DNA from: Trichomonas vaginalis G3
Lineage: Eukaryota; Parabasalia; Trichomonadida; Trichomonadidae
DNA length: 64,000 bases
Direction: 5' to 3'
NCBI RefSeq assembly: GCF_026262505.1
Contig: NC_067206.1
Span: 14,318,205 to 14,382,204, forward strand
Below, one piece after another: positions 46,797-57,748 of this stretch. Each line of letters begins with the position of its first letter. Within the stretch, counting starts at the first letter, position 1. The translations under genes and the position numbers were made by a program. The notes under the pieces are model-generated. The model was not told the DNA's origin and searched no databases. It saw only the letters and a list, made by a program, of their open reading frames with translations.

Positions 46797-47521
46797 TGTT
46801 CCATATTAAGTTCTGTCAAAATGTAAGCTATTCAATTCTATCGTCGGGGGAAGTATCACAAATCTATCAATTTTTTTGTAAAAGTATACAAAAACATATG
46901 GTGTTCAATTAGTTTATAATAATATAAATATTAAGATTATCCAAAATAAGAAAAACTAGGTTTTGAGAACACTTTTGAGATGATAATCAAAATATTTTGA
47001 TTGAAAAATAATATATTATTTTATGATTAGAATGGATTTTTTCAAATTTAAAAATTCTGAAAAATAAACAGTTTTGTAAAGTAAAAAAATGAACGAAAAC
47101 TCGAGACCTCGTATTCCAAATGAATGGGTAAGATATATGTATGAAAAACTTGAAAGTGGTGAGTAAGGATGTCAATTGGAAGAAAAGTGAGAAAATTTTG
47201 ATTGTGAACTCATCTCTAATATTTTGGCTCCTTAATATATTTGAATCATGATCTTTGAGAAGAGTTCTCAAAAGTATTCACAAAAGCTATTTTTCCTTGA
47301 ATTTAAAATCCTGTTTATCATATATTACCGAATTCAATTCCCTACATATTCAAAATATTCTATGAACATTTCAATTTTTGAAAAAACATATTTTTGCCAA
47401 ATATATTTATTATCATATTTCTAATAATATTTCCTAAAGCGTCACTTTTTACTTCCTCGATGATTATTTCCCTCTCAAAAAATTCAATAGCTTACATTTT
47501 GACAGAACTTAATATGAAACA
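46797..47521. mobile_element. Element N1: 725-bp TGTT...AACA insertion inside E
   Basis: Inverted ends of over 40 bp (TGTT(C/T)CATATTAAGTTCTG...), with TTGT target duplication at 46793-46796 and 47522-47525. It interrupts a hairpin whose intact form is at 48249-48295. A short coding-like stretch (MNENSRPRIPNEWVRYMYEK) near 47091 is the only gene trace. Confidence 0.88.
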
Positions 47522-48470
47522 TTGTATGAAATAATATCTCTCACCCTCCAATTCATCCTATGGCGCCGAAAAAATTTTGGTGAAATGCGACCACATTTCA
47601 CCAAAATTTCTCGGCGCCATATAGAGAACTAGAGCCTGTGAGGTACTGATACTATCCATGTACCTCGCAGGCTCTAGTTCCAAGCCAAAATGGCTAAAAT
47701 TGCCCGCAATTGTTCACATTGCGGGCAATTTTTAGCCATTTTGGCTGGGAATTGGAGGTGAGAGTAGTATTGTATGAAATAATATCTCTCACCCTCCAAT
47801 TCATCCTATGGCGCCGAAAAAATTTTGGTGAAATGCGACCACATTTCACCAAAATTTCTCGGCGCCATATAAAGAACTAGAGCCTGTGAGGTACTGATAC
47901 TATCCATGTACCTCGCAGGCTCTAGTTCCAAGCCAAAATGGCTAAAAATTGCCCGCATTGTTCACATTGCGGGCAATTTTTAGCCATTTTGGCTGGGAAT
48001 TGGAGGGTGAGAGTAGTATTGTATGAAATAATATCTCTCACCCTCCAATTCATCCTATGGCGCCGAAAAATTTTGGTGAAATGCGACCACATTTCACCAA
48101 AATTTCTCGCGCGCCATATAGAGAACTAGAGCCTGTGAGGTACTGATACTATCCATGTACCTCGCAGGCTCTAGTTCCAAGCCAAAATGGCTAAAAATTG
48201 CCCGCAATTGTTCACATTGGGCAATTTTTAGCCATTTTGGCTGGGAATTGGAGGGTGAGAGTAGTATTGTATGAAATAATATCTCTCACCCTCCAATTCA
48301 TCCTATGGCGCCGAAAAAATTTTGGTGAAATGCGACCACATTTCACCAAAATTTCTCGGCGCCATATAGAGAACTAGAGCCTGTGAGGTACTGATACTAT
48401 CCATGTACCTCGCAGGCTCTAGTTCCAAGCCAAAATGGCTAAAAATTGCCCGCAATTGTTCACATTCCCA
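47521..48470. repeat. Second hairpin family in 248-bp quartets (inside E)
   Basis: Four hairpins recur: GGCGCCGAAAAAATTTTGGT, ACTAGAGCCTGTGAGGTACT, AGCCAAAATGGCTAAAAATT and GAATTGGAGGGTGAGAG. The GGCGCC starts are 47562, 47810, 48059 and 48307 (248, 249, 248). Sequence unrelated to H1-H4. The last unit ends in its third hairpin near 48467. Confidence 0.95.
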
Positions 48471-49278
48471 TCTTTTTTGGTAAGACGAAGAATATGAAAT
48501 AAATTATGAAGAAGATAATGATGAATAAAATATCACTTTTTATATTTTTGACACGTAAAGTTGTCACTTTTCTGTCAAACTGTTTTTATCGTTTTCGTAT
48601 ATAACAGTTTGAAACATTTATTAACAGTTCTTTCGGAAAATTGAATGTTCAATAATTTACGGTCAAAATAATCTGTAGTTTTTTCAAATGTTGAAGTTGT
48701 ATTTGTGCGTATTGAATATGGGTCATCTTCTGAATTTATATCCGATTCTGTATCAATTGAATTTGGACTTGATGAAAATAATTCTTCGGCTGATGAATCG
48801 TCGGAATTTGAAGAGATTTCTGATGATAACTGTTCAGATGAACTTGAAACGTCAGGAGAACTGTAATCAAACTCTGAATTTTGATTCCGTTGAGACAATT
48901 GTGGAATTGGAAAATGAATTTGAATATTTTGTTGATTTTGCATTTGCGATTCAAGTATCATTTGACGATCTGTTATAATTCGGCCGAAAGCCCGGGAAAT
49001 TCCTATTTTTTGAACTTTATTATGTAAATTTTGGACAGTATTTATTAATTCTTGTGGTGGATCTTTTGGTTTTGGACCTGTACGTAATTTTGGAATTTCA
49101 ATTTGATTGAAATTAAGAGCGTTTTTAAAAGTTTTATGTGATATTGTGGGAAGAATTCTTCCATCTGTTAAAGGGACATTTTGGAGAACGGTTTCGACGT
49201 TAATACCGCTTTGAATTTGTTGATTAGCTTGATTTAACCATTCTAAATCAATTAAATCGAAGATTCTACCACTCATTT

Positions 49279-49286
49279 GAAAATGA
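49279..49286 (-). promoter_or_regulatory. Initiator TCATTTTC before the R1 transposase
   Basis: Minus-strand TCATTTTCAAATG puts the initiator A 8 bases before ATG 49276. The same is seen in R2 at 57124-57131. Supports both the start and a trichomonad host. Confidence 0.6.
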
Positions 49287-49495
49287 GTGGGGGACAAACT
49301 CGCCCATTGTCACTTTTTCATTAACCTTAAACTTGTAATTTTCATTATTTTAATTAACCTTATTTCTTTCCCAATTCCTGATTTATTTTATTCACTTACT
49401 ATTAAAAGTCACATTTTAATAAAATATAATAATTTATTTATAGCATTTTTTACTATACTGTAATAAAAAATTAATTATAATAAATTAAATGTTTA

Positions 49496-49903
49496 TTAAA
49501 TCAAATGTTTTCTTTGCAATAATATTTTTAATGTTGAGTAAACAATGTTGGGATCAAGTGTATCATTTTTCAGACCTTTCTGAACAGCTTCAAGCATACT
49601 GATGCATTCGACTTTTTTAAATTGTGTCATTTCTTCGAAATCTCTTGTGACTTTTTTGATAACTTTAACACTTCTCTCTGAATCCAGACCTTTAATTTGC
49701 AACTTAATCAGGAATGAAGGAACAACACTGGAATATAACTCGATGACAAGTTCATCGAGTCGAAGATTTGGTTGTACACCACTTGTATGTGCCGGATACC
49801 ATTGTGTCAAATTTTTTCTGAAATTAACTTTAAAAGTACTAAGTAAGATCATGAGATATAGCAATATATGTTTAAACCAACTTATATTTTGGTTGTACAC
49901 CAC
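49496..49903 (-). CDS. Minus-strand ORF of R1 (up to 135 residues), unknown
   Basis: A helical charged protein: DELVIELYSSVVPSFLIKLQ, GLDSERSVKVIKKVTRDFEE. The first ATG is internal (MILLSTFKVN), so the true start is uncertain. Its 5' third is the same sequence that is tandemly repeated as the 121-bp unit. A similar, shorter frame is in R2 (57410-57742). Possibly a piece of an older gene. Confidence 0.35.
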   Translation of the reverse strand: MVYNQNISWFKHILLYLMILLSTFKVNFRKNLTQWYPAHTSGVQPNLRLDELVIELYSSVVPSFLIKLQIKGLDSERSVKVIKKVTRDFEEMTQFKKVECISMLEAVQKGLKNDTLDPNIVYSTLKILLQRKHLI

Positions 49904-49909
49904 TTGTAT

Positions 49910-50859
49910 TGTTGCATGCTAAGTTCGGTCAATGATAGAAATTGAGTGGAAATTAATCGTCGAGGAAGTACGATTATGTAAAGTAAAAAAATGTTGTGGG
50001 ATTTTTAATATTATATATTATTTTATAATAAAATTTTTTGAGTCATTTTAAGAAGCACATATAATTTTTTGAATTTAAAAATTAAAGTAGTGTCAAACGA
50101 ATTTATCACTTAATTTAATACTCAGATTTCTTAAAATTAATGAAAAAAAGGTTTTCTGAGAACTTTTGAGAATGGTTTTCAAATTCCATTATTGAAAATA
50201 TATAGGTATTGTATGAAATCCAAACTCTATATTTATTAAAATTCTAAATTTTTAATAAAATAACTTTTCAGAGGAATATGATTTTGAATGGTTGATTAAT
50301 AAGTATAAAAATGTCTACGATTTTAAGGAGGGAATTGTTCCTTATGAGGTATACATCATAACTATATACCTCATAAGGAACAATTCCCTCTTGATAGCTG
50401 GGAAACTTTCTCTGAATAACTTATCATTTGGAGAAAGTTTCCCAGCTATCTATTAGAAACTAAAAGGCTGTGAGGCACTAATATATAATCAATGCCTCAT
50501 AGCCTTTAGTTTCTTATTAAAAACGAGAAAACTTGTTCGAAATGATAAACAATTTCGAACAAGTTTTCTCGTTTTAAGGAGGGAATTGTTCCTTATGAGG
50601 TATACATCATAACTATATACCTCATAAGGAACAATTCCCTTTTGATATCCTGGATATTTTTGAATATATTTTTTGAATTAAAGTTCTCAAAAGTATTATC
50701 AAAAGTGATTTTTTAAAAAATATCTCCAATTAATTAACTAATTAAAAGTATTATATTTTTAAAATTAAATAGTTTTTCAATTTTTTTGAAGGAATTGAGA
50801 TACTTCCCACGACAATAAAATTGAGAGGTTTACATTATGACTGATCTTAGCATGCAACA
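49910..50859. mobile_element. Element N2 (R1 copy): 950-bp TGTTGCATGCTAAG...AACA insertion
   Basis: Inverted ends TGTTGCATGCTAAG, subterminal match around TCG(T/A)GGGAAGTA. Flanks GTAT and TTAT look like a 4-bp duplication with one change. It sits exactly between unit 1 and unit 2 of the 121-bp tandem repeat. Holds its own hairpin quartet. Equally present in R2, so older than the R duplication. Confidence 0.82.
50322..50642. repeat. Third hairpin family, one quartet plus one (inside N2)
   Basis: AGGGAATTGTTCCTTATGAG, ATAGCTGGGAAACTTTCTCT, AGAAACTAAAAGGCTGTGAG and AACGAGAAAACTTGTTCGAA hairpins, then the first again; TTTTAAGGAGGG recurs at a 250-bp step. Same architecture as the other two families. 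R2 copy near 58161-58480. Confidence 0.93.
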
Positions 50860-50862
50860 TTA

Positions 50863-52015
50863 TGTGCCGGATACCATTGTGTCAAATTTTTTCTGAAATT
50901 AACTTTAAAAGTACTAAGTAAGATCATGAGATATAGCAATATATGTTCAAACCAACTTATATTTTGGTTGTACACCACTTGTATGTGCCGGATACCATTG
51001 TGTCAAATTTTTTCTGAAATTAACTTTAAAAGTACTAAGTAAGATCATGAGATATAGCAATATATGTTCAAACCAACTTATATTTTGGTTGTACACCACT
51101 TGTATGTGCCGGATACCATTGTGTCAAATTTTTTCTGAAATTAACTTTAAAAGTACTAAGTAAGATCATGAGATATAGCAATATATGTTCAAACCAACTT
51201 ATATTTTGGTTGTACACCACTTGTATGTGCCGGATACCATTGTGTCAAATTTTTTCTGAAATTAACTTTAAAAGTACTAAGTAAGATCATGAGATATAGC
51301 AATATATGTTTAAACCAACTTATATTTTGGTTGTACACCACTTGTATGTGCCGGATACCATTGTGTCAAATTTTTTCTGAAATTAACTTTAAAAGTACTA
51401 AGTAAGATCATGAGATATAGCAATATATGTTTAAACCAACTTATATTTTGGTTGTACACCACTTGTATGTGCCGGATACCATTGTGTCAAATTTTTTCTG
51501 AAATTAACTTTAAAAGTACTAAGTAAGATCATGAGATATAGCAATATATGTTCAAACCAACTTATATTTTGGTTGTACACCACTTGTATGTGCCGGATAC
51601 CATTGTGTCAAATTTTTTCTGAAATTAACTTTAAAAGTACTAAGTAAGATCATGAGATATAGCAATATATGTTCAAACCAACTTATATTTTGGTTGTACA
51701 CCACTTGTATGTGCCGGATACCATTGTGTCAAATTTTTTCTGAAATTAACTTTAAAAGTACTAAGTAAGATCATGAGATATAGCAATATATGTTCAAACC
51801 AACTTATATTTTGGTTGTACACCACTTGTATGTGCCGGATACCATTGTGTCAAATTTTTTCTGAAATTAACTTTAAAAGTACTAAGTAAGATCATGAGAT
51901 ATAGCAATATATGTTTAAACCAACTTATATTTTGGTTGTACACCACTTGTATGTGCCGGATACCATTGTGTCAAATTTTTTCTGAAATTAACTTTAAAAG
52001 TACTAAGTAAGATCA
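50863..52015. repeat. 121-bp tandem repeat, ten units (R1)
   Basis: TGTGCCGGATACCATTGTGT starts at 50863 and then every 121 bp to 51952; the last unit is partial. One more unit lies outside N2 at 49788-49908. Units differ at one C/T site (ATGTTCAAACC or ATGTTTAAACC). R2 has only four. Confidence 0.95.
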
Positions 52016-52410
52016 TTTATTTTTGCATAATATAATGCCAATATGGTTTCTTTTGATTTTATTTCATTTATAAGCAAATCAGATTTACCCAAAAACTCCA
52101 CTCCATAAGCGTTCATTTGCTAAATTAAAAAGTGACAATGGGCTAGTCTGTCTCTTTCTCTTTGAAAATTATAAGTTTTGAAAAAAACCGTAAATCATTA
52201 TTGAATCTAAAAATATTTATGTACAAAAAGTCGGTATATATTCTATAATTATTTAAAATAATGAAAAAGTTGATTTGTGAATCATTGAAATATTAATGCT
52301 GTTATATATATATATCAGATGATATAAGATGATTTTTTTAAATAAAAAATAAAATTTAATTTTTTAATTGTTAAAATAAGAATAGTAAGCTTGACAAGTA
52401 ATTTAAGTTT

Positions 52411-52959
52411 TTGCTTTGTAAAGTTATTTGGTTGGCAAATGCATTGTGTCACTTTTTGTTTGAGTTCACTTTCCGTAATTTGTCTTATGATAATAATTTT
52501 GGAATGTTCCCAAAGGTTGAATTAATCAATTTTCATTTAACTGGGAAAAATTTATTTGCTGAAAAAGCAGATGAATCAGAAAAAGAATTATAAAAATGGA
52601 TAGACAACATACTAAGTTTGTTATTACGATATTTTGCAAGATCAAAAACAGAAGAATTTAAGAATCTCGTCATTCGTCAATATTATGAAAGATATGTTAT
52701 TTATAAGAGCAAACCTAAACGAAAAGAAACAATATTAGATAATGGCAATACAAATGAAGAAAAAATTAAAAGATGGATCTCTAAAAGGAACAAAGATTGC
52801 GTTTGCATATTGCAATTAGTTTCTTATGAGCAAAAAATATTCTCTCTTAGGTTAATTTTAGACAAAATAGCAGGTTATTCTTATGATGATTTATTAAATA
52901 GCCATTTGTCATTTTGGGATGCAGCCAAGAGTTATGGATTAATAGAGTCGAAACAATAA
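52411..52959 (+). pseudogene. Decayed plus-strand gene of R1 (unknown family)
   Basis: Coding-like frames LCHFLFEFTFRNLSYDNN and, from about 52600, LLLRYFARSKTEEFKNLVIR through DKIAGYSYDDLLNSHLSFWD to GLIESKQ. A stop (TAA) near 52593 splits them. The region around DKIAGYSYDDLLN recurs at 63799, where the frame continues differently after GLIES. Probably a piece of a multi-copy trichomonad gene cut by the transposon unit. Confidence 0.45.
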
Positions 52960-53249
52960 GAATTACCGAAAAAGTGACAAAACATCAAAAACAGGAGGGG
53001 TTCTCAATTTTTATTACTTATATTATTTTACAATATTTATATAAATACTCTTTATAATATATTTTACTATAAAATTTATACCTCAAATTCAAATATTTAA
53101 AATATTATTTACATAATTATCTCAAAATTATATTTTTATATATTATTTTTCATATGTATAAATCATATAATCTATATCTATGCAAATCTCATCTAAATTT
53201 TTTTGAAACAAACCGCTACCATTTTATAATGGTCCATCTTAAATTCATC

Positions 53250-55120
53250 ATAAATTCTGGTACATGTTAGTACCAGAGTCTTCAAATCTCAAACACTCTG
53301 GTACCAACATGTACCAGACGCGAGTTTCCAATGCCCTCGTACGATTTTCTATTAAGATCTTCTTGAATGAGAAGGTCTTCATAGAAACTCGTGCGAGGGC
53401 TTCTCTTTTAAATACTCTGGTACCTGCTGGTATCGGAGTCGACTTTACAGCCCTTTCCCCAATTTTGAAGCTGGGGAAAGTTTTCAAGCAATGAAAGGGA
53501 AGCTCTCGCTATGAGGTGAAAATCTAGAATTTTTACCTCATAGCGAGTAATCCTTTGTTAATTGCTTGAAAACTTTCTTCAAATTATCAAAATTTCGAGG
53601 AAAGTTTCCTTGCTTCAAAGTAGAGATGGAGCCCTTTGAGCCACTGCATATAGGTCAGTGACTCAAAATACTCCATCTCTACTAGAAATCGCCAAAATTT
53701 GGGTCGCAATCTTTGAAATGCGACGCAAGTTTTGGCAATTTCGCGAGGGACTTGCTCCATTTGGTGCATAGATTCACACTCTATGCACCAGATGGAACAA
53801 TTCTTTCGCTGACAGCGGGAAACTTTGTCTGAATAGTTTAACATTCAGACAAAGTTTTCCGCTGTCAGAGAGGGAATGGAAGGGTAAGAGGTATATATTC
53901 ATAATGTATACCTCTTACCCTTTCATTCCCTCGAGAAAGTTCAAAAACTTGGGTGCAATCAGAACTGATTGCACCCAAGTTTTTTGAAATTTGTATAAGG
54001 AATTGTTGGCTATGATGCACTGATCATGAATCAGTACATCATAGCCAACAATTCCTTCGCAAACAGCGGGAAACTTTGTCTGAATGTTAAACTATTCAGA
54101 CAAAGTTTCCCGCTGTTTGCGAAGGAATGGAAGGGTAAGAGGTATACATTATGAATATATACCTCTTACCCTTCCATTCCCTCGAGAAAGTTCAAAACTT
54201 GGGTGCAATCAGAACTGATTGCACCCAAGTTTTTGAAATTTGTATAAGGAATTGTTGGCTATGATGCACTGATCATGAATCAGTACATTCATAGCCAACA
54301 ATTCCTTCGCAAACAGCGGGAAACTTTGTCTGAATGTTAAACTATTCAGACAAAGTTTCCCGCTGTTTGCGAAGGAATGGAAGGGTAAGAGGTATACATT
54401 ATGAATATATACCTCTTACCCTTCCATTCCCTCGAGAAAGTTCAAAAACTTGGGTGCAATCAGAACTGATTGCACCCAAGTTTTTGAAATTTGTATAAGG
54501 AATTGTTGGCTATGATGCACTGATCATGAATCAGTACATTATAGCCAACAATTCCTTCGCAAACAGCGGGAAACTTTGTCTGAATGTTAAACTATTCAGA
54601 CAAAGTTTTCCCGCTGTTTGCGAAGGAATGGAAGGGTAAGAGGTATACATTATGAATATATACCTCTTACCCTTCCATTCCCTCGAGAAAGTTCAAAAAC
54701 TTGGGTGCAATCAGAACTGATTGCACCCAAGTTTTTGAAATTTGTATAAGGAATTGTTGGCTATGATGCACTGATCATGAATCAGTACATCATAGCCAAC
54801 AATTCCTTCGCAAACAGCGGGAAACTTTGTCTGAATAGTTTAACATTCGGACAAAGTTTCCCGCTGTCAGAGAGGGAATGGAAGGGTAAGAGGTATATAT
54901 TCATAATGTATACCTCTTACCCTTTCATTCCCTCAAGAAAGTTCAAAAACTTGGGTGCAATCAGTTCTGATTGCACCCAAGTTTTTGAACTTTATATAAG
55001 GAATTGTTGCTATGATGTACTGATCATGAATCAGTACATCATAGCCAACAATTCCTTCGCAAACAGCGGGAAACTTTGTCCGAATAGTTTAACATTCGGA
55101 CAAAGTTTCCCAACTTTCAA
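53250..55120. repeat. Hairpin train in R2
   Basis: Copy of 43865-45735 with the same five H1-H4 quartets (H1 near 53998, 54247, 54496, 54748, 55000). Loop orientations follow those of R1 position by position. Confidence 0.93.
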
Positions 55121-56043
55121 GCCGAATATTCGCGGATACCATTCACCAACTAGCTCTTGCTATGATGGTTATTAAAATATCAAGATCTATATTAAATTCA
55201 AAATCTACTCAAAGTCACTAATGTTTCGATTTCGGAGTGTCAAATTACTGTACTACAGTTGCTGCTTCTTCTGCAACTTGCGTATCTCTGTAACGAAGAA
55301 AAAAATATGTAAATGTTTTAAAAAGTAAGTGTTTATTCTTATTAATCTGACTGAGCTTAGTAAGAAGATGTAATCGATATTGTTAATTGTGTTAAAAATT
55401 AGATTTTATTTTCGATTTTAAAATATTACCGAATTAATTTCTTTGATTGGCTCTCCTCTCGCGGAAATGTTGAAGAGAAATCCTCAAATCCTTAATTTCT
55501 CCATCAACTTTCCAAAGGGGTTCTTTGGTGGTATCATATTTTTCGCTGATATCATAAAATTTGTTTGGTGTAAACCAGGTATGTATTTCTGGATTTTTTG
55601 GTAACTGTGTATGTGGTGTTGCGTTATAATTTTTCGATTAATTTTGAATTTGATCCCAAGCTACCTCATCAACTTGAATATTCTGCCAAAAATCTTTCGA
55701 TTTTGCCATTCATGTAAGGGCAGTGTGGTATTATCGTGATTGATTCGACGTTTGCATTTTTTAATAAATTTTTGAAAACACCGTAGTTTTCAAGCCCATT
55801 GTCACTCCATATGGCAAACGGTTTGCCATATACATCGAAACATTGTTGAATGACACGACTTGTTGTGGCCGCTTCTTTAGTTTCGAGATGTGACCAAGCC
55901 AAAATTTTTCGTGATTTATCGTCAATAACGGCATATAGATATTCACCTTGGCGATGATTTAAAAAGTGAATATCTACATGCCATATTTCATTAACGTAAA
56001 AAGCTTCGTATTTTGTTTGACCTTTTGCCTTTGAATTTTTTGG

Positions 56044-56422
56044 AGTAGGTGACAAAAGTGCATACTCTTAAATTAACCTTAAATGTTGAGAGTAGTTGCC
56101 AAAAGTGAAATCGTGACACACTTTCGTCTTTCGTAGGCAGTGGTGGTTGTTACAAAAGGTAACTTCGAATGTAGCGTGAAATCTGCAAAAAAAATTCTGA
56201 AATTTGAATGGAGAACACAAAAATTGAATAGTTTACGTCAATAAAAAAGAGAAAAATGAAGCCAATGTGTCTCGAACCTAGGACTTAGAGCAGCAATCCC
56301 ACTGTTTATCACATTACACTACATGCATCTCTCACCTCACTGAATGAGATCAACTATATGATAACTTTTTCCCCATTATATTCTTGTGGAAAAGTGACAA
56401 ATAGCAACTTTGACCCTCTCTC
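56044..56422. mobile_element. 379-bp insertion with 11-bp direct repeats and tRNA-like segment
   Basis: GAATTTTTTGG flanks it at 56033-56043 and 56423-56433; R1 has a single copy, so this is a true target duplication. No inverted ends found. Contains a tRNA-like block (56260-56328). Could be a MULE-type non-autonomous element (8-11-bp duplications) or a tRNA-derived SINE-like insertion. Confidence 0.7.
56260..56328 (-). other. tRNA-like segment with Pol III box A and box B
   Basis: Minus strand TAGTGTAATGTG (box A-like, 56310-56321) and GGTTCGAGAC (box B, 56269-56278), start-to-start spacing 43, as in tRNA genes. The loop position would give TGC after T33. The stems do not pair well, so this is not a functional tRNA. 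Confidence 0.4.
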
Positions 56423-57748
56423 GAATTTTTTGGCGGTTGTGCAAGATTGAGAAGTTTGAAACATTTATTAACAGTTCTTTCGGAAAATTGAATGTTCAAT
56501 AATTTACGGTCAAAATAATCTGTAGTTTTTTCAAATGTTGAAGTTGTATTTGTGCGTATTGAATATGGGTCATCTTCTGAATTTAATATCCGATTCTGTA
56601 TCAAATTGAATTTGGACTTGATGAAAATAATTCTTCGGCTGATGAATCGTCGGAATTTGAAGAGATTTCTGATGATAACTGTTCAGATGAACTTGAAACG
56701 TCAGGAGAAACTGTAATCAAACTCTGAATTTTGATTCCGTTGAGGACAATTGTGGAATTGGAAAATGAATTGAATATTTTTGTTGATTTTGCATTTGCGA
56801 TTCAAGTATCATTTGACGATCTGTTATAATTCGCCGAAAGCCCGGGAAATTCCTATTTTTTGAACTTATTATGTAATTTTGGACAGTATTTATTAATTCT
56901 TGTGGTGGATCTTTTGGTTTTGGACCTGTACGTAATTTTGGAATTTCAATTTGATTGAAATTAAGAGCGTTTTTTAAAAGTTTATGTGATATTGGGGAAG
57001 AATTCTTCCATCTGTTAAAGGGACATTTGGAGAACGGTTTCGACGTTTAATACCGCTGAATTTGTTGATTAGCTTGATTTAACCATTCTAAATCAATTAA
57101 ATCGAAGATTCTACCACTCATTTGAAAATGAGTGGGGACAAACTCGCCATTGTCACTTTTTCATTAACCTTAAACTTGTAATTTTCATTATTTAATTAAC
57201 CTTATTTCTTTCCCAATTCCTGATTTATTTTATCACTTACTATTAAAAGTCACATTTTAATAAATATAATAATTTATTTATAGCATTTTTTACTATACTG
57301 TAATAAAAAATATAATTATAATAAATTAATGTTTATTAAATCAAATGTTTTCTTTGCAATAATATTTTTAATGTTGAGTAAACAATGTTGGGATCAAGTG
57401 TATCATTTTTCAGACCTTTCTGACAGCTTCAAGCATACTGATGCATTCGACTTTTTTAAATTGTGTCATTTCTTCGAAATCTCTTGTGACTTTTTTGATA
57501 ACTTTAACACTTCTCTCTGAATCCAGACCTTTAATTTGCAACTTAATCAGGAATGAAGGAACAACACTGGAATATAACTCGATGACAAGTTCATCGAGTC
57601 GAAGATTTGGTTGTACACCACTTGTATGTGCCGGATACCATTGTGTCAAATTTTTTCTGAAATTAACTTTAAAAGTACTAAGTAAGATCATGAGATATAG
57701 CAATATATGTTTAAACCAACTTATATTTTGGTTGTACACCACTTGTAT

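Larger units (their letters stand above)
46678..48606. mobile_element. Element E: 1.93-kb insertion with 4-bp target duplication GTTT
   Basis: Ends TCTTATATACGAAAA on the left and its near mirror (TTTTCGTATATAACA) on the right. GTTT at 46674-46677 and 48607-48610. The empty site AGAAGTTTGAAAC is present in R2. Contains a small palindrome around AGATCTGACATTGTGTCAGA, nested element N1 and a hairpin array. No transposase gene inside, so non-autonomous. Confidence 0.88.
46045..49276 (-). pseudogene. DDE integrase-type transposase of R1, split by element E
   Basis: A plain DNA transposon transposase. N-terminal part 48611-49276: start at 49276 (MSGRIFDLIDLEWLNQANQQ), helix-turn-helix-like head, Ser/Gln-rich middle. 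C-terminal part 46045-46677: rve-type catalytic core with D in NEIWHVDIHFLNHRQ, D in AIWSDNGLENYGVF and E in MNGKIERFWQ, i.e. a DDE triad, then VKDLRISLQ-type tail. The two parts are separated by insertion E (46678-48606), bounded by GTTT duplications. R2 has the same site without E. The initiator TCATTTTC ends directly before the ATG. Resembles the Ginger/IS3-IS481 integrase group; the subfamily is uncertain. Confidence 0.8.
49302..52143. mobile_element. Possible element D with 17-bp inverted ends
   Basis: GCCCATTGTCACTTTTT at 49302 and its mirror ending at 52143; matching is weaker outside. Encloses the 49496-49903 ORF, N2 and the 121-bp array. No clear target duplication, and TCACTTTT is a common promoter word in this genome, so the call is tentative. 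Confidence 0.35.
43793..53180. mobile_element. Repeat unit R, copy 1 (composite DNA-transposon unit)
   Basis: Bounded by the recurring sequence CTATATCTATGCAAATCTCA (43795, 53173, 60287). Order: hairpin train, transposase gene interrupted by element E, a minus-strand ORF, nested element N2, 121-bp tandem repeats, a decayed plus-strand gene and AT-rich spacer. Its first 113 bp lie at 19830-19942, split off by Maverick B. The 9.4-kb length versus 7.1 kb for R2 is explained by E and by extra 121-bp units. Gaps 45736-46044 and 52144-52410 are AT-rich with nothing recognised. Confidence 0.8.
55434..57121 (-). pseudogene. Integrase-type transposase of R2, with a 379-bp insertion
   Basis: Start equivalent at 57121, end 55434. 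The catalytic residues D (VDIHFLNHRQ), D (WSDNGLENY) and E (NGKIERF) are visible. Interrupted between the N-terminal region and the core by 56044-56422, and further disrupted by several one-base indels in the N-terminal half. Non-functional as read. Confidence 0.75.

Noticed and set aside
46045-49276. LTR retrotransposon integrase
   Set aside because: Although the core is rve-like, there is no reverse transcriptase, RNase H or LTR, and the associated elements have short TGT...ACA inverted ends with 4-bp duplications.
56260-56328. Functional tRNA gene
   Set aside because: Box A and box B are well spaced, but the acceptor, anticodon and T stems do not pair.
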